This document shows, in pieces, positions 6,435-10,761 of a stretch of 10,761 nucleotides of DNA. The translations under genes were made by a program, and so were the position numbers. Positions within the stretch are counted from its first letter, which is position 1. Each line of letters starts with the position of its first letter. The stretch lies in contig JAJYWG010000121.1 in assembly GCA_021791615.1 (NCBI GenBank), positions 1 through 10,761 on the forward strand. Reading direction: 5' to 3'. A model generated the notes under the pieces. The model made no database searches. It saw only the letters and a program-made list of their open reading frames with translations, and was not told the DNA's origin. The stretch comes from Actinomycetes bacterium. GTDB taxonomy: Bacteria > Actinomycetota > Acidimicrobiia > Acidimicrobiales > RAAP-2.

Positions 6435-7060
6435 GCAGGCGCCCCGGCCCGGACCAGCGCGGCTCGTAGCGCCGGGTAGCTCAGCTGCCCACGGTAGACG
6501 ACCCGGCCGGCGGCGTCGGTCACGATCGCCCACTCGTCGGTCGAGGTGGCCCCGAAGGCCTCCACGAGGCGTCCCGAGGGGTCCGAGACGAAGGGATAGT
6601 GGATCGGCACGCCAACGGCCTGCTCGAACTGGCGGATCAGCGTAACCGAGTCCGTCGGGTCGGCGTCGATCGCCAGCACCGAGGCCCGCCCGGCGAACGC
6701 CGCCTGGACCTGCGCGGCGGTCTGGGCCTCGGCGACACAGCTCGGGCACAGCCCGGACATGAAGAACACTGCCGTCGGATGCCCGGTCGGGAAGACGACT
6801 CGCTGGCCGTCGACGGCGGTGGCGGTGAAGGCCGGGGCCGATCCGCCGACCACCGCGCTGGCTTTCTGTCCCGTCTGGCGCAGCGCGACGGTGTGGTTTC
6901 CTGCCGGCCGGCCCGGGCCCTTGACGACCAAGGCCACCATCAGCCCCACCACCACGAGCACCGCGGCGAGCGCCCCGAGCCAACGGCGCCTGCGCCGGCT
7001 GGGTGCTGCTCCGGCCAGCCCGGTCGGTGGGCGGCCGGCGCGACTGGGTGGTGCGGCCAT
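6431..7060 (-). CDS. Membrane-anchored thioredoxin-fold (TlpA/redoxin-like) protein with CPSC motif
   Basis: 209 residues from ATG 7060, with AAGGAG seven bases upstream; the longer in-frame start at 7186 lies inside merA. Arg-rich leader, one membrane helix (about 27-47), then an extracytoplasmic redoxin domain: AFTATAVDGQ at 78-87, the active site FFMSGLCPSCVAEA (Cys105, Cys108), LAIDADPTD (129-137), and a C-terminal AIVTDAAGRVVYRG hairpin. Such proteins reduce or bind thiols outside the membrane and are usually recharged by CcdA, the next gene. Where the fold normally has a cis-proline (GxPT before the flID..G hairpin), this protein reads GATSTDEWAIV, with no proline. It starts 32 bases after merA, in the same operon. 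A CcmG-like role is possible, but the ccm genes are 5 kb away on the other strand. Confidence 0.82.
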   Translation of the reverse strand: MAAPPSRAGRPPTGLAGAAPSRRRRRWLGALAAVLVVVGLMVALVVKGPGRPAGNHTVALRQTGQKASAVVGGSAPAFTATAVDGQRVVFPTGHPTAVFFMSGLCPSCVAEAQTAAQVQAAFAGRASVLAIDADPTDSVTLIRQFEQAVGVPIHYPFVSDPSGRLVEAFGATSTDEWAIVTDAAGRVVYRGQLSYPALRAALVRAGAPA

Positions 7061-7092
7061 GGCTGATCTCCTTCCCACTTGTTGAGCGCCAC

Positions 7093-8493
7093 TCAGGTGG
7101 CGCAGCAGGACAGCTTGGCGACGTCGGTGGTAAAGGCCTGGGCGGCGAGCTTGATGGCCTCGGCCATGGTCAGGTACGGGCACCACATTCGAGCGAGCTC
7201 TGCGACGGTGAAGCCCGCTTCGAGGGCGTACACGGCAGCGAGGATGGCGTCACCGGCTCCCTCGGCCAGCAGGTGGACACCGAGGAGCTTGCCGGTGCCC
7301 CGCCCGGCCACGACCTTGGCAAGACCCCGGGTGTCCCGGTTGACGATGGCTCGGGGGACCTGGGTGAGCGGGAGCACCCGACACTCGCAAGCGAATCCCT
7401 GCGCATTCGCCTCTTCGTCAGTCATCCCGACCGATGCAATGGAGGGCGAGGTGAAGGTCACCCGGGGAAGGGTGCGGTAGTCGATACGCCGATGCGCGCC
7501 ATCGATCGCATTGTCAGCGACGATGCCGCCATGCGTTCCTGCCACGTAGACGAACTGCGGGTGACCCGTGACGTCACCCGCAGCAAAGATGCGTGGGTTG
7601 GCGGTGCGAAGCTCGTCGTCTACAACGACTTCGCCTCGTGCACCGACTGTGACGCCGACGTTGTCGAGGCCGATGTCTGCGGTGTTGGGCCGACGGCCCG
7701 TTGCGACAAGCACTGCCTCTGCTCGAAGCTCCTCGTGGCCCGAGCCAGATTCGAGCGAGACGGCAACATCTCCGTTCTCACGAACGACCTTGCCGACGTC
7801 GCCGCGTCGGACGCCTATCCCTTCCTCGGAGAAGATGGCGGTGAGCGCCTCGGAGATCTCCGGCTCTTCGACCGGGGCAATTCGTCGCCGGACTACAAGC
7901 GTGACGGTGGAACCGAGCCGGGAGAAGAGCTGACCCTGCTCCAGACCGACGAGGCCGCCGCCGATCACGACGAGCGAGGCGGGCACGTGGTCCAGTTCCA
8001 TGGCGGTCGTCGAGGTCAAGTATCCCGCCTCATCGAGGCCTGGGATGGGTGGAGCCCAAGGGGAGGCACCGGTTGCGATGACGTAGTGCTCCGCCTCGAT
8101 TCGCTCCCCGTTCACCTCAAGGCTGGGACCGGGGATGAAGCGGGCATGGCCGTGGAGGATGTCGAAGCCGTACAAGCCAGCGAGTTCCTCGTACTTCTCG
8201 AGTCGCAGGGCCTCGACGATGGCGTCCTTGCCACTGACGAGCGCTGCCATGTCCACGCCTACTGCCGTGGTGGCAATGCCTGGGAAGTGCTGGTTGAGAG
8301 CGACGTGACGGGCGTCTGCTGCAGCGAGGAGTGCTTTGGAGGGGATGCAGCCGACATTGACGCAGGTGCCACCGACCGTGGCCTGCTCGATCATGACGAC
8401 CGAGACCTCCTTGCGCCGGGCTTCTATTGCGGTTGCAAATGCTGCGCTGCCGGAACCCACGATCGCGAGGTCGTAGCGCCTCGTGTCAGCCAT
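7093..8493 (-). CDS. merA: Mercuric reductase MerA, core form without an N-terminal metal-binding domain
   Basis: 466 residues from ATG 8493, with GGGAG seven bases upstream. Class I flavin disulfide reductase: FAD-binding DLAIVGSGSAA (8-18), redox-active GGTCVNVGCIPSK (Cys44, Cys49), NAD(P)H-binding VVIGGGLVGLEQGQLFSRLG in the middle, second FAD motif IFAAGDVTG, and a dimer interface domain with PYLTMAEAIKLAAQAF. The C-terminus ends LSCCAT, the vicinal Cys463-Cys464 pair that hands Hg(II) to the active site of the partner subunit and separates MerA from lipoamide dehydrogenases. It reduces Hg(II) to volatile Hg(0) with NADPH in the cytoplasm. The N-terminal MerP-like (NmerA) domain is absent, as in many actinobacterial forms. 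Its start overlaps the merB stop by 8 bases. Confidence 0.96.
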   Translation of the reverse strand: MADTRRYDLAIVGSGSAAFATAIEARRKEVSVVMIEQATVGGTCVNVGCIPSKALLAAADARHVALNQHFPGIATTAVGVDMAALVSGKDAIVEALRLEKYEELAGLYGFDILHGHARFIPGPSLEVNGERIEAEHYVIATGASPWAPPIPGLDEAGYLTSTTAMELDHVPASLVVIGGGLVGLEQGQLFSRLGSTVTLVVRRRIAPVEEPEISEALTAIFSEEGIGVRRGDVGKVVRENGDVAVSLESGSGHEELRAEAVLVATGRRPNTADIGLDNVGVTVGARGEVVVDDELRTANPRIFAAGDVTGHPQFVYVAGTHGGIVADNAIDGAHRRIDYRTLPRVTFTSPSIASVGMTDEEANAQGFACECRVLPLTQVPRAIVNRDTRGLAKVVAGRGTGKLLGVHLLAEGAGDAILAAVYALEAGFTVAELARMWCPYLTMAEAIKLAAQAFTTDVAKLSCCAT

Positions 8494-9136
8494 GTTGGTT
8501 CTCCCTTGGCGCGAGGTCGCCCCACGCCTGTCGTCCGAGCTCCGCGAACCGGGCAAGATCGGCTGCTTCGCCCGAGGGATCACCCGCGCCGTCTAGCCAC
8601 TGCTCCAGGTGCGCAAGCGAGCAGAACAGGTTGGCAAGGGGACAGAGGTCGGCTCGGACGTCCTTGCAATCGGTCGGCGGCAGCCAGCCTCGAAACGATG
8701 ACTGCGAAGGTGGCTCACCGCGATCGATGTCCACCGTGAGCTGAGCGCCACAGTGTGCACAGCTCGTTGTCACGTGTGCGTCGAGTGACAACGCAGCGGG
8801 GATACCGACTGCGTCGATGGCACACCAGGTGTGCAGGCTCTGGCCATCAAGGACGAGTCGGTGTCTGGTCGGCTCCAGGGTGAGTCCGGCGATCCCGACC
8901 ACGCAACCCTTCCTATCTCGTTCGACAAGCCCGGCATCGTGGAGCCGGCGCAACGCCAAGTCGATCGCGTGGTCGTCAAGGCCGGTACGCAGAGCCAGCT
9001 GTTCAGGATCGAGGCGCTCCTCGCGCCGCAGTGCGGAGAAGGCGACCCGACGGATGGCGAGCACGTCCTCGGGAAGGTCACGGAAGAGCACCGGCACCTT
9101 GGTCTCTTCGTCCGATGAATCTACGCAACACCCCAT
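8486..9136 (-). CDS. merB: Organomercurial lyase MerB
   Basis: 216 residues from ATG 9136, chosen because AAGGAG lies five bases upstream; ATG 9157 and GTG 9166 lack such a site. An N-terminal helical region (about 17-75, winged-helix-like, LALRTGLDDHAIDLALRRL) precedes the MerB core: HTWCAIDAVG with Cys105 and Asp108, corresponding to Cys96 and Asp99 of the R831b enzyme; TSCAHCG (Cys126, Cys129), where Cys126 has the spacing of R831b Cys117; and ADLCPLANLFCS with Cys165 as the likely second catalytic cysteine. MerB protonolyses carbon-mercury bonds and passes Hg(II) to MerA, whose gene it overlaps. Nine cysteines are present, including an N-terminal MGCC pair, more than the four of the R831b protein. 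It is first in the operon, behind the MerR-type promoter. Confidence 0.93.
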   Translation of the reverse strand: MGCCVDSSDEETKVPVLFRDLPEDVLAIRRVAFSALRREERLDPEQLALRTGLDDHAIDLALRRLHDAGLVERDRKGCVVGIAGLTLEPTRHRLVLDGQSLHTWCAIDAVGIPAALSLDAHVTTSCAHCGAQLTVDIDRGEPPSQSSFRGWLPPTDCKDVRADLCPLANLFCSLAHLEQWLDGAGDPSGEAADLARFAELGRQAWGDLAPRENQHG

Positions 9137-9244
9137 GCCGTCTCCTTCTTCGCGCATTGCCGCCACTTGATCCGATCACACGGTGCTGCAGTCATCGTGG
9201 CTGTTCGCAGGACCCGTGGGTGTTGCCGGTGGATCACCAAGTCG

Positions 9245-9276
9245 ATGATAAACCCTCCTGCCCACTGGAGAGTCAA
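9245..9276 (-). promoter_or_regulatory. MerR-controlled promoter of the merB-merA-tlpA-ccdA operon
   Basis: On the - strand, TTGACT (-35, 9276-9271) and TATCAT (-10, 9250-9245) are both close to consensus but separated by 20 bases instead of 17. This overlong spacer is the hallmark of promoters activated by MerR-family DNA distortion. The expected transcript start is near 9238, leaving a leader of about 100 bases before merB. Confidence 0.82.
9252..9273. promoter_or_regulatory. MerR operator dyad
   Basis: ACCCTCC (9252-9258) and GGAGAGT (9267-9273) form an inverted repeat with 6 of 7 complementary positions and an 8-base centre. It lies wholly within the -35/-10 spacer of the mer operon promoter, the usual place for a MerR-family dimer. 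The half-sites resemble those of the MerR/CueR group. Confidence 0.78.
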
Positions 9277-9281
9277 GGGGG

Positions 9282-9287
9282 TATCAT
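9282..9287 (+). promoter_or_regulatory. -10 box of merR, probably giving a leaderless transcript
   Basis: TATCAT at 9282-9287 is the only good -10 upstream of merR on the + strand. A start site about seven bases downstream coincides with the A of the merR ATG (9294). The only purine-rich stretch, GAGG at 9288-9292, is two bases from the ATG, too close for a ribosome site. The operator lies just upstream, so MerR could repress its own gene. The -35 is weak. Confidence 0.5.
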
Positions 9288-9293
9288 GAGGAC

Positions 9294-9707
9294 ATGCGCA
9301 TCGGAGAGGCCGCCAATCGTTCCGGGGTCCCGGTCAAGACGATCCGCTACTACGAAGAGATCGGGGTCCTCGCTGAGCCACGGCGCTCAGCGTCCAAGTA
9401 CCGAGACTACGAACCCGAGGTGGTCGAGCGCTTGCAGTTCATTCGCGCCAGCCAGGCTCTCGGCCTGAGCCTTGGCGAGATCGGTGAGATTGTCGCCTAT
9501 CGGGACCGTGGCGAGGTGCCGTGTGCCCACGTGCTTGATCTGCTCCGACGTCGCAGCAGGGAGATCGACGAGCGAATCGTAGAGCTACAGCACGCTCGGT
9601 CGGTCCTTGAGGGTCTCGTCTCTCGGGCGCGCAGACTCCGTCCCGAGGACTGCTCGCCATCGAGTGTCTGCCACCTCATCCCGAAGGGGAACGGGAGCCG
9701 GACGTAA
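9294..9707 (+). CDS. merR: MerR, mercury-responsive transcriptional regulator
   Basis: 137 residues from ATG 9294. The N-terminal winged helix-turn-helix is typical: MRIGEAANRSGVPVKTIRYY then EEIGVL, followed by the SASKYRDYEPEVVERLQFI wing and a long dimerisation helix (about 78-112). Three cysteines are placed as in mercury MerR: Cys77 at the start of the dimer helix, then Cys120 and Cys126 in DCSPSSVCHLIP, corresponding to Cys82, Cys117 and Cys126 of Tn501 MerR. The loop between the last two is shorter (five residues). Hg(II) is bound across the dimer and converts the repressor to an activator of the divergent merB operon. Zinc- or lead-sensing relatives also have a cysteine near position 77, but the flanking merA and merB settle the assignment. 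A 23-base gap separates it from the convergent membrane gene. Confidence 0.94.
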   Translation: MRIGEAANRSGVPVKTIRYYEEIGVLAEPRRSASKYRDYEPEVVERLQFIRASQALGLSLGEIGEIVAYRDRGEVPCAHVLDLLRRRSREIDERIVELQHARSVLEGLVSRARRLRPEDCSPSSVCHLIPKGNGSRT

Positions 9708-9730
9708 TTGACTGGGCGGAGACGTGCCGC

Positions 9731-10761
9731 TCATGCGGGCAGTTCGACTGGGGCCGACTCGATCGCGGCACCCGCCGCCGTCGCTTCGCTGACTTCTTCT
9801 CCCTGACGATTGGTGCCGAGGGGATAGAGGCTGAAGGCGAGGAGGACGTAGAGCGGCCCCGCGCTCGGGTCGGTGGCATGCCCGGCGAGAATGCCACCGA
9901 AGTCCTGGCCGACGACCCAGAAGAGGGCCGAGAGCGCGATCGCCGCCCAGAGGGCAGCCTTCACTTGATGGCCACGTAGGACGAGGACTCCGATCGTCAC
10001 CTCCATGAGCGCGAGGACCAGGACCAGGGGGCTCCCGATGGAGCTGATGGCCGTCGTCGCCACCTTGTCCAGGTGGACCAGCCAGGTTGGCTCGCCCGGC
10101 TCGTTCATGGACACGATGACCGTCATGACGCTGCTCGGCGAAAGACCAGGGCCGGGACGTAGCTGCTCGATCGACATGCCGAACCAGAGCGCCGCCCACA
10201 GGACCCGGGTCCCATGCGCTCCGAGCGGCCCGGCGCTCGCAACGCACGTTGGCCCCGGCCGGCCACTCGGCCAAAGGACAAGACCGACCAGCCCGTAGAT
10301 GAGCACCGGGCCGGGGAACCCGGCCAGCGGCGAGCCCATGATGGGGGTGAGCAGGCCGCCCAGCCCTTCGCCGACCACCCACACGCCGAGGACCCAGCCG
10401 AAGGACAGCAACAGCGCAGGCTTCACCGTGCGTCGGAAGAGCAGGCCGACGCCGACGGCCAGCTGGGTGGTGGCGAACAGGGTGTTCCAAGCAGCGGCGT
10501 GGGGAACGAGGAACTCCGTGATGTTCTCGATCGACGCTGCGATCACGTGGGGCTGGAACATGTCGTTCATGGCCAAGAAGTTGGCGACGAACCCTCGTGA
10601 GAACATGTAGGGCTGGAACTGGAGGCCGGCATCGAGGAGCCAGATCAGCCCGAGGACCACCTGGAGCCGCCGCTGGGTGAGCAGGCGCCGGGCGCCACGG
10701 ACACCGACCGCGCCGTCGCTGTGGGCCTGAGGCGACCGTGACCCATCGACCTCTGGGCTCG
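9731..10761 (-). CDS. Multi-spanning membrane protein of unknown function with internal duplication, 5' end outside the window
   Basis: The - strand frame is open to the right edge. A GTG at 10660 is possible but has no ribosome site, and the codons before it encode a basic ARRLLTQRRLQ stretch suited to the cytosolic side of the first helix, so the true start is probably beyond 10761. About eight membrane segments are visible, in two similar halves. Each begins with a hydrophobic helix with Trp (VLGLIWLLDAGLQ and VLWAALWFGMSIEQL) and ends with a matching motif: WVVGEGLGGLLT and WVVGQDFGGILA, followed by a Pro/Gly loop and a final helix (LIYGLVGLVLWP and PLYVLLAFSLYP). The arrangement resembles DoxX-like four-helix proteins joined in tandem, but I cannot assign a family or function. 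It converges on merR; any link to mercury is unknown. Confidence 0.75.
   Translation of the reverse strand, partial: SPEVDGSRSPQAHSDGAVGVRGARRLLTQRRLQVVLGLIWLLDAGLQFQPYMFSRGFVANFLAMNDMFQPHVIAASIENITEFLVPHAAAWNTLFATTQLAVGVGLLFRRTVKPALLLSFGWVLGVWVVGEGLGGLLTPIMGSPLAGFPGPVLIYGLVGLVLWPSGRPGPTCVASAGPLGAHGTRVLWAALWFGMSIEQLRPGPGLSPSSVMTVIVSMNEPGEPTWLVHLDKVATTAISSIGSPLVLVLALMEVTIGVLVLRGHQVKAALWAAIALSALFWVVGQDFGGILAGHATDPSAGPLYVLLAFSLYPLGTNRQGEEVSEATAAGAAIESAPVELPA

Noticed and set aside
7003..8739. 578-codon + strand frame across the mercury genes.
   Set aside because: It is the antisense shadow of merA, which carries all catalytic motifs on the other strand.
9168..9178. Eleven-base palindrome TGATCCGATCA in the merB leader as a second operator.
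   Set aside because: It is short, far downstream of the predicted transcript start, and matches no known MerR-type half-site; left as chance.

Overview
The window reads as chromosomal DNA of a high-GC (roughly 70%) actinobacterium, probably a deep-branching lineage such as Acidimicrobiia. This is inferred from GC-rich codon use, GTG starts, a CcmF/CcmH-type (System I) cytochrome c maturation cluster, and an actinobacterial style of L,D-transpeptidase. No rRNA, tRNA, CRISPR array or transposase was recognised.

Left part (1-1901, + strand): the 3' end of a cytochrome c maturation operon, with the C-terminus of CcmF, a complete CcmH (CPSC redox motif) and a CcmI-like protein with one membrane anchor and TPR repeats. 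Facing it on the - strand is a small multi-spanning membrane protein gene (2178-2525). Its reading frame continues after one in-frame TGA to position 2010, where a perfect 22-bp palindrome begins. A decayed relative of this gene lies at 5250-5396, and both copies share a conserved upstream block (about 2671-2795 and 5373-5515).

Middle (3093-4733, - strand): a membrane-anchored L,D-transpeptidase with Ig-like, peptidoglycan-binding-like and YkuD domains. The 790 bases upstream of it hold no convincing gene. They do hold a promoter with a BlaI-like dyad, a strong ribosome binding site with ACG where a start codon should be, and the decayed membrane gene.

Right part (5520-9707): a mercury resistance locus. 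merR (+) is divergent from a tightly packed - strand operon, merB-merA-tlpA-ccdA, whose promoter has the elongated 20-bp spacer and dyad typical of MerR-family regulation. MerR would sense Hg(II), MerB would cleave organomercurials, and MerA would reduce Hg(II) to Hg(0). No merT, merP, merC or merF is visible. Their place is taken by a membrane-anchored thioredoxin-fold protein with CPSC but no visible cis-proline, and a CcdA-type membrane protein with paired cysteines. This is the most interesting system in the window: a possible thioredoxin/CcdA route for mercury uptake or for reductant supply, built into a mer operon.

Right edge (9731-10761, - strand, cut by the window): a membrane protein of unknown function, convergent with merR, that looks like a tandem duplication of a four-helix unit.
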